The notes beneath the pieces were generated by a model, which was not told the origin of the DNA, ran no database searches, and was given only the letters and a program-made list of their open reading frames with translations. A program made the translations under genes and the position numbers. From contig OX387609.1 of assembly GCA_947568835.1 (NCBI GenBank), positions 13,571,708-13,635,707 of the forward strand: DNA of 64,000 nucleotides. The letters are read 5' to 3'. Below are positions 10,514 through 21,200 of this stretch, piece after piece. Numbering within the stretch: the first letter of the stretch is position 1; each line of letters starts with the position of its first letter. This stretch comes from Protonemura montana. Taxonomy: Eukaryota > Arthropoda > Insecta > Plecoptera > Nemouridae.

Positions 10514-12181
10514 CATCCGGCCTCCAGCGCGAGCTCACATAACCTCACTTCGAACGTAAGCAAACGCAACCCTACCACTAGCGGCCGCGAAGCCGTACAA
10601 AACAAACATAACCTAGCTTTCACCGGCGAGACCAGCGATGTCATTCTTGACCTGGAGCCGTCTCGTGAAATCGCCGTGGCGACGGAGGTAAGCGCGACTT
10701 GCGAGGGGAACGACAATGACGTGTGCAAATCTTCGGAAGATTTCGACGTCGACTCCGTGGACAACGCAGGCCGAAATGTGGCCTGCGTTGCAGCGGGAGT
10801 GGACGTAGTGCTGGACAAACTTAACCTCACTCTTTGCCGGAACGAAAGCGTCGACGAATCTCGCTCGGCCGACGATCACGACGAAACGAAACAGCTGCGC
10901 GTTGTGGACAACGTGACGAATCGCCGTGGCAACCACAAGGCGACGGAACGAGACCCGAACACGAGTGGCTCCGCCCCCTTCTTGCCTTCCGAGCGCATGT
11001 CGTGGGCCGACGTCGACGTCGTGGTCGACCGCAGCCCGGTCTGGGGGAACGGAGACGCGTCGCTAGCTTGTTTCCTCCGCGAGTCCGACGCGCTCGACGC
11101 GGAGATCGCAGCGTTCCAGCGCGCTTTCCTCGAACGCGGCGACGACCTCGAAGCGGAACCGAGCGCGCGAACGCGACGCGACTCGGAACGTTTCGACGAC
11201 GACTTCGTGCCCGAGTCGCGCGGCTTCGCCTCCGAGCGCTGCCCGGAGCTCGGCGCCGAGGCGTCGCCCCTCCCCTCGCCCCGCCCCTTCTCCCCCTCGC
11301 CACGCCCATCGGACGGCTCGGACTCGGAGCTCGAAGTGATCTCGCGACGTGAGGCACTGGTCGACGTCAGGCGGGGCACGACGCGTGCGCAGTACGATGA
11401 AGTGGGCGTGGACTCGCTGGCTCCGCCCCTCGTCAGCGAGCCACGACCCTTGGGGGCGGAGTCTAGGCTACTCGGCGACGGCGAGAACGCGGCGTTCCTG
11501 CGCAGCCTGGAGCGACGGTGCGTGGCCAAGATGGCGGCCGAGAACAAGATGGCGTCTGAGTCGTGCTCGCTGTCGGCCAGCTACAGCCTGTTGCTGGACT
11601 CTGAGGACTCTGATGACACGCTCGGAGGGGACCTGGATCTCGATCGGGACGAACTTGACCGGGAATCTGGGATCAGTGATGGAGACGTTGACCGGGAGCA
11701 TGGTGACTTGGAATACGGGTTGGTTGATGTTAATCTGGGTCAAAGTGATGACCTTGAAGCAAGCCCTGTCATGATTCGTCCGATATCTGCAGCCAATGAG
11801 TGTCAGGAGGAGGAGAAGCTACGAGGACAATGGGTGGAGCCTAGCGTTGATGGGGTGGAGCTTAAAGAACAATGGGTGGAGCCTAGCTTTGAGATGGAGG
11901 AGCTTACAGTACAAGGAGTGGAGCCTGGTAGCGAAGGGGAGGGGCTAGAAATGGCTGATCGGTGCCAAGGTGACCCTGGTCGGCGCCCGATATTCTGCCG
12001 CTACGGCGCAGACTACGGCTCAGTGGAACCAACCAATCAGGGGTCGAGTTCTGCCTCAAGGGGTGGCGCTAAAGGGCGGTCGACTAATGGCAGGCATGGT
12101 GCGAGCGAAGGGGGCGGAGTCGGCAAGAGGTCGACCAATGGGAAGCCGCCGGAGGGGAAGCAGGCATCGACTACCACCTGA
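10514..12181 (+). CDS. in-frame stop-free extension after the TUBGCP3 stop (candidate readthrough or alternative C-terminus)
   Basis: Exactly in frame with the TGA at 10511-10513, 555 sense codons run without a stop to TGA at 12179-12181. The first in-frame ATG is near 10998, so an independent shorter protein is also possible. The translation is acidic and low-complexity (Asp/Glu/Ser-rich, for example DLDLDRDELDRESG), with three imperfect QWVEPS-type repeats near the end and a basic Gly/Ser/Lys tail. Codons show a GNN-rich, purine-first pattern over the first half. High GC opens other frames too, which weakens the case. TGA-C is a leaky stop context. A donor-like TTG|GTAAGC lies inside the last exon (about 10438) and could bypass the stop by splicing. 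I recognise no homologue; it may simply be a GC-rich 3' UTR. Confidence 0.4.
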   Translation, partial: HPASSASSHNLTSNVSKRNPTTSGREAVQNKHNLAFTGETSDVILDLEPSREIAVATEVSATCEGNDNDVCKSSEDFDVDSVDNAGRNVACVAAGVDVVLDKLNLTLCRNESVDESRSADDHDETKQLRVVDNVTNRRGNHKATERDPNTSGSAPFLPSERMSWADVDVVVDRSPVWGNGDASLACFLRESDALDAEIAAFQRAFLERGDDLEAEPSARTRRDSERFDDDFVPESRGFASERCPELGAEASPLPSPRPFSPSPRPSDGSDSELEVISRREALVDVRRGTTRAQYDEVGVDSLAPPLVSEPRPLGAESRLLGDGENAAFLRSLERRCVAKMAAENKMASESCSLSASYSLLLDSEDSDDTLGGDLDLDRDELDRESGISDGDVDREHGDLEYGLVDVNLGQSDDLEASPVMIRPISAANECQEEEKLRGQWVEPSVDGVELKEQWVEPSFEMEELTVQGVEPGSEGEGLEMADRCQGDPGRRPIFCRYGADYGSVEPTNQGSSSASRGGAKGRSTNGRHGASEGGGVGKRSTNGKPPEGKQASTTT

Positions 12182-13125
12182 TGCTGCGTCGGGTGAGGGC
12201 AATGACCTCTCACCCTCTGATGGATGAAAAACATCTGTCCTTGAAAACTGGCAGTTTTTAGAGCTGTTTTGATTGGATGAAATCTGTTTTGTTGAATATC
12301 TTCAAAAACCCACTCAAACTGGCTCTGTTCAGAAAACAGTCAGTCTTTCTTGAATTACTTTCCCTCTATACGTGATAATGTTTTTTTTGTGAGCTAGGTT
12401 TTTTTTTTTCGTCAGGAACACCAATATCTCTGATTGCCAGTTTTTGAGCCGCTAGTCGGGGACATTTTTGTACAAATCTCAACACCTGAGTCAGACTGGA
12501 AATAGCAAAGGCTTCTTAATGTTGGCTTCTTCTTGTGGTTTTATTTTTAATGCGACAATTTTCAAGAAGCCGTTCCAAGCCAGAGCTTCTCGGATCTTCT
12601 GCCCGACCTCGTGGCCTTGGATCCACATGACTCGTATCGTTTGGTTTCAGTTTGTTTTTGTTTTGTTTCCTTCCACAGAAATGATATCCCGCCTGCCATG
12701 CCGCTGCCATGTCCAATCAAAAGACATTTGAAAAGAAAGTCACGCGCTTCTTACTTACGTTCTCTTCGTTTTTATCAATGATATTATTGTGTTTAAGGAG
12801 CGAATGTGGTTCCATGTTCGCCATGTGATGTTTTTTCGTATTATTCAATGCGCGCCCAGATTCAAAGATTTAGTTACGAATCTCTACTTTTGCTCTCTGT
12901 TTTGTATTGGCCAACTTTGTGGTCAGCCATCTTGATTTGCCATCGACGCCATTCTGACTTAAGCCGAGTATCAGTATTTTCTTTAGTTAATCGTGAATCG
13001 GGATGGGGAAAAGTACGGGACTAACCTACGTCTCCGGAGACGCAGGTACTCATTCTAGTGTTTGTTACGTATTTATAGGCTGTAGATAGACAAACGAGAT
13101 GTGCTTAACCTATAGGTGTCTGGGC

Positions 13126-13649
13126 CGATTTCACCAACACCGTTTAAACCGTTTAGGGGCGAGTTAAGCTGGCGCAGTAATTTGCTTTAAAACGCATATA
13201 TTTTAATAATTGCAAACCAAGAAACTGACTTAACACACGATGAACAAAAAAAAGTATAGTTTTTAACAATGTATTTACTTCGAAACGGAATATTTGGCGA
13301 CTTGGAAATACAAACAAAAAATCAATGGGACTTCTTACTTTGATCGCCAATTGACATTTTAATTTTAAATCCCATCCCTCCAGGTTCAAATAATAATAAT
13401 AATAATTAGAGCAGAGAGAAAATAGTGATGGCTGCTACATAAAATTTCTTTTATGTGACAGAATAATTTAAAGCCTTCCTGAATCATCACCAAATTCAAA
13501 TTTAAATCTTTTTGTTTATTTATCTAATCCAATCTAAACATCCTATTTCAAATGTTTCAAAATGTCAGCTTAACGGGGAAAATAACTTTTGGCCTAAAAA
13601 CCCTCTTAAACGCCGATTAAGCAAGATTTAAACGGCGTTGGTGAAATCG
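13126..13649. mobile_element. MITE-like element with about 20-bp terminal inverted repeats
   Basis: The left end CGATTTCACCAACACCGTTT and the right end AAACGGCGTTGGTGAAATCG are inverted copies with one mismatch. The 0.5-kb interior is AT-rich and non-coding and includes an (AAT)n run. I could not define a clear target duplication. Confidence 0.75.
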
Positions 13650-14212
13650 TGTTTAGTGAAGAGTTTGATTCGTTTCTTTGCTGCCTGAAAAGTGCGGATG
13701 ATTTTGAGTTTTGATAGTTTTTGTTTTTCTCGTCTCGTCCCAAGAGTTGAGCGGAGATGTACTTACAAGAAAGTAGGTGCCAAGAATATCTGGCCATGTT
13801 CTCCCCAAGTTTCACAGCTTGCTAGCGTGGTTGGAGTTTGTTGTTTGCAAACCAACACAGAGATTTCAGACACACATTTAAAAGGGAGGCTCAAAGATCG
13901 AATTATCAAAATAAGATTAATTTTCAAGAAAATATCTGCATTAAGAGGCAATTTTAAATTGGATCGAGTATGAGCGGAAGTGATTCAGAAAGTATTGCCA
14001 ACAACGTAATTTAAAGTAGGATTTCTGGGGCATTCTTCGAAAAGTTGAATATGCAGCTTCTTGAAATGTAAAATGAGATTCCTACAACAGATATAACATT
14101 TCTTAACATGGCTTTGGTTAACTTGTCGCCATGGACATTTTGCTACGGCAGATATTTTGTAGAATTTGTAAAAAATACGTTGCTATTTTATTATTATGAA
14201 CACTGAAAACCT

Positions 14213-14300
14213 CTCAAAAATTGATTCGAGCAACGTCCGCGAAGACAGAGATCGGAATTCGAGTCCCCGTTTAGGCACCAATTTTTGAGAGGTTATTGGT
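14213..14300 (+). mobile_element. tRNA-derived element fragment
   Basis: Inverted ends CTCTCAAAAATTGA and TCAATTTTTGAGAG-like enclose a T-arm/B-box region (AATTCGAGTCCCCGTTTAGG). It is a shortened member of the family at 5230 and 55235. Confidence 0.6.
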
Positions 14301-15507
14301 ATTCCTAATAATATAATAATTTGCAATTTGAACCATATTTCAAGGTATATAGCTAGCTGTAGTTCTTGTTAAATTAAGATAATAGAGGATAGATTATAGG
14401 ACTGTTTTAAAATCCCATTGGAGGGTTTAAAAGTGAATATTATTCATTGTGGAGAAATAAGGGAGTCAACGATTACCACACCTGAGGGATACCATAAAAC
14501 CTGTCTTTCGTTCACTGAGATTAAAAATGTTCACTCAATTTCACATCAATACTAATTTATTTCATATCTCTTGAACTATTATCTCGACTAGGCGACTTAT
14601 CGCCAGCGATTTCCCAGTTATGTGTATTATATGTTGATAATATGTTGGTGACAGATGAATTTTTGTGTTGCCATTGTTGTAGTTAAGTTTGTACAAATTT
14701 CAACACTTGCCAGAAATGGACTAGTGTTGTAACAAAGAGGGAAATCCATGTCCAGTCTAAACCAGGTCTCTCTTGAAGGCTGCTATCTATATTGTAATAA
14801 ATAATCTGAACAAAGCCAATGTCCTTACTTTCAGAAACCACTGATCCGTACACGTCCATTGCCGTTGGTCAATCCTACATATAGTTTTAAGTACTTGGCT
14901 GCCGTCAGCGGGTTATTTTCGTTAATAAAATCACATGGGTATCGTCGTTTCGTAAACTGACATTTTCTTCTAAAACAGCCTCTTTAATTGCAGATTTTCA
15001 ACTAAAAAATACTGTCAAACATTACTCAGCTCATCAATTGCTGCCTATCTTCTAATCTTCTTTGATAGTTCATTTACCCATCTTTACTTCATACTTCCCC
15101 ATTTACCTTCCTTCTCTTAAGTCACACACTTGAATGATAAAAGACGAAATGAAAGGCAGGATGCAGCATTGATATTTTTACGATCTGAATTTAGACTGTT
15201 TCTTGTGCTCAGCCGAAAGATCTCGCTTGGCAACGTGAGATCGTAACTTGCCAGGATATAATTTAAGTCCTACTTAGCAAAAAATGAATAAAAGAATGCG
15301 CTTACCAAAACTGTAGTGTACAATCAGAACCGTTCAAACCAGAAGCTGGTTTCTCTCTGATACACTTCCTGACCACGAGAACCCAGCTGGGCCATTTGGA
15401 TATTGCTAACGCTTATCGTATAATTCTTACCTGCACGTGCCAGCTCACCTAAGCACCGCAATTTGCAACAATATAAGAACAAGTACGCATGGAAATAACA
15501 GAAATGT

Positions 15508-15517
15508 TTTATTTATT
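15508..15517 (-). terminator. overlapping poly(A) signals downstream of the alternative SUCLA2 last exon
   Basis: The minus strand reads AATAAATAAA about 490 nt beyond the stop of the alternative terminal exon (16005), as expected if that exon really ends an mRNA. Confidence 0.5.
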
Positions 15518-16004
15518 GTCGAGACATTTCTCCGTGCAGCAATAGTGGACCCAACGGGCCATGATATGTTTCGTTATAACGAAGCCAACAAATCGCTTAA
15601 AACACGAGCAGTTTCCCGCCACGTCAGATAAAATCTTCAAAGAATAACAACGGCTACCGACGTCCGAGCTTGGCGTTTCCTTCCGAGCTTTGCTTCGAGA
15701 GATTCTGCCGCCGAGCAAGCAACGTCGTAGAAGACACTCGAATGCCGAGAGTAAAAATATATTACTTTGTATTGTGTCAATATATAATATCATCGAAAAT
15801 AAATACTATCTTTCTAGAGCTGGAACACTGGGCTTGGGTTAGGAAGGGGAAGCGCTAGACTTTGGTGGAAGCGAGTACAGACGAGAGAGAAAGAGGCTAC
15901 AAGGAATGCTACGTCGACGGAGACCTCGTCAAAGTGTCCGAGTCTGCCAAGGCCGCACTCCGTCGTTAATATCAGCTTTGGCTTCGCATCGCATTACGCT
16001 TCGT

Positions 16005-16139
16005 CTATTTCTTAGCGGCGTATTTAACCGCACTTTTCACCACTTGGGTGGCGGCTGCATCGAAGTCGCTGATCATGGTCAGCTGGTGCTGGATCCCTGA
16101 CTTGGCGATCAGCTGTTCGGCTTCCGCCAGAAGATTGCC
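16005..16139 (-). CDS. SUCLA2: alternative last exon of succinyl-CoA ligase beta (GTP-type-like C-terminus)
   Basis: An acceptor TTCTACCGCAG precedes GGC-AAT at 16139 and the frame stays open for 44 residues to TAG at 16005. Residues AEAEQLIAKSGI ... DFDAAATQVVKSAV ... AAKK resemble the C-terminus of GTP-specific beta subunits (SUCLG2), which end DLEDAAKKAV..AKK. The ordinary SUCLA2 last exon at 18431 starts in the same phase with the same glycine, so either can follow the exon ending CRLQ at 19509. No other SUCLG2-like exon lies upstream on this strand, which argues for alternative splicing rather than a separate gene. It has its own downstream poly(A) signals. Splicing is inferred, not observed. 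Confidence 0.7.
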   Translation of the reverse strand, partial: GNLLAEAEQLIAKSGIQHQLTMISDFDAAATQVVKSAVKYAAKK

Positions 16140-18266
16140 CTGCGGTAGAACAACATTGTGAGCCACTGACAACGCCAGGTAGGGATATTCAACAGACATC
16201 AGCACTTGTATAATTACATATTATAATATATTCTAGACTTGAAGGAAACATTCCGTTAGGCACAGCAAATACTGAGAATGATAAAATGCTTCGCAGTGAT
16301 ACATTGCCAGCCGCCGGGGTAAGGGTAAGCAGAAGTCATAAGGGGAAAAAATGCAACATTAGTTGAGTATTTCATGAGTAAAATCACAGCGTTGCTCGGA
16401 GAACTCGACCTATCAAAGTGCCTGTCGCGGGAACAAGAGCAGCGCCTGTTAGATTTCAATTGGAACATGTCAAGTATTAAAGCTGCTTCTGCAAGGTTAA
16501 TTCTTGGGCAGCAGAAAGATTATAAAGCCAAGGAACCAGCAAGCCAGGCTCCTTGCTAGCAAGCCAGGCTCCTTGCTAGCATGCCAGGCTCCCTGCTATT
16601 AGGCAAGTTCACACGCTGCTGGATTGGTTGAAGAAACATCGCAGGCATTAGTTCAATTAGCTCATCGCACAACTGTTACATGCATTCACAAAATGTCGAC
16701 AACGTAATTGACAGTGACATTTATGAGTGAATAACAAGCAGATGTTTTGTATCAACAAAAGAGAAGCTTTTGATCCATATCATGATCTTTCTTGGTTAGA
16801 TCTCTGTTATTAGCATGACCAAGTTAATTTAAATTAGATTCTTTGCCTCGAAGCTAAGTTTCTCTTTCATGAAACTGATTTTTCTTGAGTGTTTATAGTT
16901 TTTGATAATGATTAAGAAACACATAGTGCAGCCGGGAATAGATGAATATGAAATGTATTTACCTCTTTGTGCGATGATCAAGCGTCCGAGTGACAGATGT
17001 TGGTGGCAGTTGTCACGCCCCTCTTAGCAACCCAAACACGAGCAACCCACGTAGCAACAAGAGACATTCAAATTGCACAACGTCTTATATAATTAATCAA
17101 CCCATTCAATACAAGTTCGACAAATCATCATCACAGAAGCAACAAAAACAATTCCCGTTCGATGCAATGCAGGTATGAGGACAATTCACAACAGATTTTA
17201 TTTTCAAGCGACACAGGGTTAGGTTAGGTCATGTCTTTGGCAGGGCATGGTTCGTGCTCGTGGGAATTTCAATGACAGTCTTTGTAAACGACTTTACCTT
17301 CGATTAGCTTTCAAAATAATACTGTGTTTTGTAAGTATTCGCAAAGCCCAAATGAGATCAGGGTTTCGAGCGATTCGAAATAATTTCCCACGAGTCGAAC
17401 CAGATCTTGCACCAGAAAAAACTTTGATAGACAGAGGTTATCTTAGGGCCTCTAAGCTTTGCTCTAGGCCCGTTCGGAAGAGGTTAGTACTTTTAGTGGG
17501 ATCCTATACTAAATCTACAAACTAGGAACTAGACAGGAGAAGTATATATGTATATAATATACTGAAAAGATTATATACTGCAATTTGGTAACAAATAGTA
17601 AAGATTTAGATCTCTAATTAAGATATTTGGGTTGGGTAGGTACTGACACAGTATGTACCGAAAAGCAAAGTCAAACCTTCACAGGACAGCTTCGAAGAGT
17701 TCGTTGGGAGCGTGTCGTTGGTGTTGCCGAGAGCGGTTCACGGCAAAGAACGGCTACATTTTGAGGGGCGTTTCATTACGCTAGGGACTCCGAACAATTC
17801 AAGAGCCAATAAATAACTACAACGGTTCAAAAGTTGTGCCTCGCCCCTCAAAACTAACCGACTTTAACGTGAACACTCTCGTAAATCAAGACAAAAATAA
17901 GCCTTTTATTCGTTCGGAACGCTGGCTACGCAGTTGGACAAGAACAGAAGAGAGAGGCTGCAAATCTGACGGAGAAGAAGGAAAGCTGTTTGATATTCTT
18001 CTCATAACTTTCCTTTGAACCATATGAAAGGAAGCTGTTTCCAAACCAGACTGTAAAAACACCCAGCGTAAAAGAAGCCCACATCCCAAGCCTGTGTTTA
18101 AATACTTCAACAGAGCAGGCAAACATCTTTCAATTCAATCTGATTTAATTTAAATGTCATCAAGAGTTTCCGCTCTAATGTTAGAGGCTAATGAAGCAGC
18201 TATCTTCGTCTTTCCTTCCTCCCCTATCAACGATCCAGGGCTAGGTTAAGGCTGACGGCTATGCAA
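16140..18266. other. region between the two alternative SUCLA2 last exons
   Basis: Intron or 3' UTR of SUCLA2, AT-rich. It holds a short 24-bp tandem repeat near 16541-16600 (GCCAGGCTCCTTGCTAGCA variants) and a minus-strand AATAAA at 17905. No coding segment is recognisable. Confidence 0.6.
17905..17910 (-). terminator. poly(A) signal for the ATP-type SUCLA2 mRNA
   Basis: AATAAA on the minus strand about 360 nt beyond the main SUCLA2 stop codon (18267). Confidence 0.45.
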
Positions 18267-21200
18267 CTAGATGGGGATCTCGAAGTTGACGGTGAGCTTA
18301 GCGTCTCGCGCCAAGCCGACGATGTTCGAGAGCTTGCAGGCGAGTCTGGCGGCTTCGTCGAGGTTGTCCGACGCCATGATCTTCAGGCCAGAGCTTCCGA
18401 GGAGGCCTTTAGCCAGCAAGCCTTGCGTGCCCTGGACATAACCTTACTTTCACCCACCGGACCAGCTGACCTTTCCAGCCATCGGCCAGGTTTGACAGCC
18501 GCTGTCACATGCAGAACACAACCGAAGCTTGCCCCGCTGAATAACAAGATACCAACCACGGGGAAGATGTGACTCTCTTTTCAATTCAGTGCGGCTCACA
18601 TTGGAAATTCAAAACTGTTTTTTTTGTCACTAATTTCTTTCACGAATGTCTAGCAAGTCAAACGATGACTTAAAGAATTTAGCTCATGAGTACGCCATCC
18701 TCTGCCCAACATTTTACGTTTTGTTTATGAGGGCTGTGTTCCTACCCCCACGACCTGTGTTGTCTTGAGAAAACATCTAAAATTCTCGAAAATAAAATGT
18801 CTTAGACCCAGCCTTGGTGGGATCCCCCATACACGTAGCAGCATATGACAGCTAAAAACAGTAAAACTGTTTCTGGGCCTTTATTTAACTAATTTTACTA
18901 TTTAAATTTAAATGTCCAATGCTGTCTCTTCTAGCGAAAGCAGGTACGAGCATGGTAGGGGGCGTGGCCTGCCTAGCGCTGGCAGTGTAACAATATCAAC
19001 ACGTTGCATCCACAAGACCAAGCTTCATTGCAAACTGTCAACAAGATGCAGCGTCTTCCCACGGAACCGAACTCTGGACCCCAGCCGTTCAAGCCGGAGG
19101 TCCTGGGTTCGGTTACTCTGGGCTCGGTAACTTCCCCAGACGTGCAAAAGATGCTCCGAGGTTTGGCGCCGGTTTTTCAGCCGTGCGTCAGAACTGTAAC
19201 AGTCCGTTAACTTGTTGTTTGCTTGGCAACAACCAATCAGACGCTGTTTCTTGTCTGTTAACGATCTGTTAAAGTTCTTAACGAGCCGCTGAAATACCGG
19301 CACTAAAGCACTCGACATGCCGTGACGTTGCCGGGAACGGAACGACTTCCCGCGATCGTCGCAGAATTATCTGATTTGTGATTGGCTCGACCGCGGCTGA
19401 ATAATGCATTGCTTTCAAGGCACGTGAAGTCCACTTGTTAACTGACTTTGTGGGCAACATTGTAGGTTATGTTGTGCTGTCAGTGGCAATGTTTCTAGGT
19501 TATGTTACCTGTAGCCTGCACACGATCGGCAGCTTTAGGTTGAGCTCCTTGGCGGCGGCGATGATTCCCTCTGCGATGACGTCACATCGCATGATGCCGC
19601 CGAAGATGTTGACCAGGATCGCTTGCACCTGCGCGAGGTGCAAACAGGTGGCACTCCATTATTAGAAATACTAACCTCTCAAAATATCAATCAATTGTTA
19701 CACTAGGATTAATTTGAGTTTGCCACTTTCTGGGGTGCTTGTACCAACCTAGAAAACATGACAACACGATGCTACTGTTAACTATTCGATTTAAAAGCAA
19801 CAAAATAATGTTTTTCTTTGGTTGAAACATTAAATAATTTCAGGAAAACAAAATATTTAATGAAAAACGATAAATGTTAATCAACCAAAGTTAAAATTAA
19901 TATATTTTGGATTACTTTTAACTTTTATCAGGTTTAGGCAGGAAACCAAGCTTGCAAACTGCTCTTTGGCAGCCATTGCTAGAATCCGCTAGTGTACGGT
20001 AGGTATTTAGCAGAAGCCATTAGGACTTTTAGTTTTGCATTTAAGTTCTTATTTTTCAATAGAATTATTTTCACGTTAATAAACTGATAAGTCCTCAAAG
20101 AATTTAAGTGCATGATGCATTGTTTGATCATAATTTTCTGGTTAATTTCAAACTCCCCGGTGAAGACTAGCTTTATTTTGCATACTAAAGTTGGCAATGT
20201 GTAGTCAGAGTCCACCAGCTTGTGGCAAGGTAAGGCTAACACAACTGTAGGTTCTGCCTGCTTGGCTCCTCCCACCTTGGGGTCTGCGGTGATGATCTTG
20301 AACGCCTCCTTGACCTGCGATGCCGTGGCTCCGCCCCCGACGTCCAAGAAGTTCGCCGGCGATCCTCCGTGAAGTTTGATGATATCCATCGTCGCCATGG
20401 CGAGGCCGGCTCCGTTAACAAGGCAGCCGATGTTGCCTGAAAGAAGTCGTGGGTTGGATCAAGTCGGCTCGAGCCCCGCTGCTGGCCGTCGCTGCCGAGT
20501 CACTTACCGTCCAAAGCAATGTAATTGAGATTGCTCCGTGCCGCCTCCACCTCCTTCGGATCTTCCTGCGTCCAATCACGTTGCGCGAACAGCTCCGGCT
20601 GACGGAACTCTGCGTTGTCGTCGAACCTCATCTTGGCGTCGAGTCCAAAGTCTGTCGAGAATCAAACAAAGCTTAGATGGTCGAGTCGAGACGGGTTGAA
20701 ATGTTGACACCTGACAAGATGGACATGAATCGAACAAAGACCCTCCTGATAGGATGGGGTAGGGGTAGGTACGTGAGTTGGCAACACAGCTTAGATGGTC
20801 GAGTCGAGACGGGTTGAAATGTTGACACCTGACAAGATGGACATGAATCGAACAAAGACCCTCTTGATGGGAAGGGGTACGTAGGGTACGCTGTGCACTT
20901 ACATTTCCCCGAAGTCTCCTGAGCGTACGGGTTGATTTCAATGAGCAACGCGTCCTTCTTCAAGAACAGAGCGTAGAGACGAAGCAACATGGCCGCAGTC
21001 TCCTTCACCTCTGCCGAGAGCCCGACCTTGACAGCGACAGCTTCAGCCTGCGCTTGCGTCAAGCCTGGCAACAAGCATTGGAATCGATGAGCGTTCAGTC
21101 TCTCCCCCACGGCACTCTCCCCTAACCTGCATGAAGATGCTCATGCACCTTACACAACCTAACCTAACTTACCTTGCACGATGTCGATTGGCTCATAAAC

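Larger units (their letters stand above)
12182..16004. other. intergenic / 3' UTR stretch between convergent genes
   Basis: AT-rich DNA between the 3' ends of TUBGCP3 (+) and SUCLA2 (-). It holds a MITE (13126-13649), a tRNA-derived fragment (14213-14300), AATAAA at 14796 on the plus strand and poly(A) signals for the minus gene near 15510. The GC-poor ORFs here have no recognisable homology and I do not call them. Confidence 0.6.

Noticed and set aside
10827..11547. Minus-strand and second plus-frame ORFs in the GC-rich stretch after TUBGCP3
   Set aside because: They look like consequences of high GC; only the frame continuous with TUBGCP3 is long and compositionally coherent.
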